From contig JADKAA010000029.1 in the NCBI GenBank assembly GCA_016715465.1, positions 620,001 through 684,000 on the forward strand: a DNA stretch of 64,000 nucleotides, in the 5' to 3' direction. The notes under the pieces were generated by a model. The model saw only the letters and a list, made by a program, of their open reading frames with translations, did not search any database and had not been told where the DNA came from. The DNA comes from Saprospiraceae bacterium (GTDB taxonomy: Bacteria > Bacteroidota > Bacteroidia > Chitinophagales > Saprospiraceae). Numbering within the stretch: the stretch's first letter is position 1; each line of letters opens with the position of its first letter. Below are positions 63,865-64,000 of this stretch, piece by piece. A program made the translations under genes and the position numbers.

Positions 63865-64000
63865 ACAAGGTTCTTAGTTGAGGTAAAGTTAACAATCCCA
63901 ATTAAATTGCAGCCCTGAAATAAAATTTAAGGATAAAGATTATTTAAAACTGGTGATTGGTGAATGGCCCTATTGGTCCTGTCGAGGGATTTTTAACCCA

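Noticed and set aside
1..64000. Mobile elements, prophage, toxin-antitoxin or defence systems
   Set aside because: I found no transposase, integrase, phage structural, restriction, Cas, reverse transcriptase or toxin-like gene, and no long direct or terminal inverted repeats.

Overview
The window looks like a chromosome segment of a member of the phylum Bacteroidota, most likely a saprospira-like (Saprospiria/Chitinophagia) environmental bacterium. The phylum call rests on several things visible here. There are many type IX secretion (T9SS) cargo proteins with C-terminal sorting domains, and a SusC/SusD pair. There is a DUF4249 plus TonB-receptor locus, DUF4295 beside ribosomal proteins L33/L28, and the divergent Bacteroidota form of PurM. 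Promoter-like TAnnTTTG boxes precede many genes. Nearly all exported non-lipoproteins start with Gln just after the predicted signal peptide. The class-level call is inference.

Layout. 1-6.4 kb: a partial glutaminyl cyclase, a thioredoxin-headed T9SS adhesin, ffh and mazG. 6.5-11.2 kb: two tiny membrane proteins, rpsO-pnp, and der, which an in-frame stop splits between its two GTPase domains. 11.3-20 kb: two giant Ig-repeat T9SS proteins. 20.2-29.3 kb: dusB, a nudK-like NUDIX hydrolase, nhaD, a nucleoside phosphorylase, a vanadium-haloperoxidase-like lipoprotein, a VWA/AAA+ pair and an M23 peptidase. 29.3-34.7 kb: a phosphate uptake set (porin, Pit, DUF47), ftsY, an L28-L33-DUF4295 operon and tRNA-Arg. 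34.8-38 kb: glycan genes (glycosyltransferase, epimerase, gmhA-like). 38.1-46 kb: purL, a TlpA-like lipoprotein, coaE, yigZ, an EamA transporter, an outer-membrane barrel and purM. 46.1-57.4 kb: an FG-GAP/ASPIC protein, two convergent arylsulfotransferase paralogues, and a SusC-SusD-lipoprotein operon. 57.7-63.9 kb: pdxJ and a TonB receptor / DUF4249 / MG2-like operon.

The genes fall into housekeeping modules (SRP pathway, translation, purine and cofactor synthesis) and envelope/secretion modules (T9SS cargo, TonB-dependent uptake, phosphate uptake, glycan synthesis). The least understood parts are the Sus-like operon next to two arylsulfotransferases, the DUF4249/MG2 locus, and the coupled VWA-AAA+ pair. 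I see no CRISPR array, transposon, prophage or recognisable defence island.

Sequence quality matters here. At least nine one-base frame breaks, nearly all in homopolymer runs, disrupt otherwise normal genes: nhaD, the AAA+ gene, rpmG, the glycosyltransferase (two), the EamA gene, an arylsulfotransferase leader, pdxJ and the MG2-like gene. I read these as uncorrected assembly errors, and give full-length coordinates with the break described. The stop in der is a substitution-type event and is treated separately.
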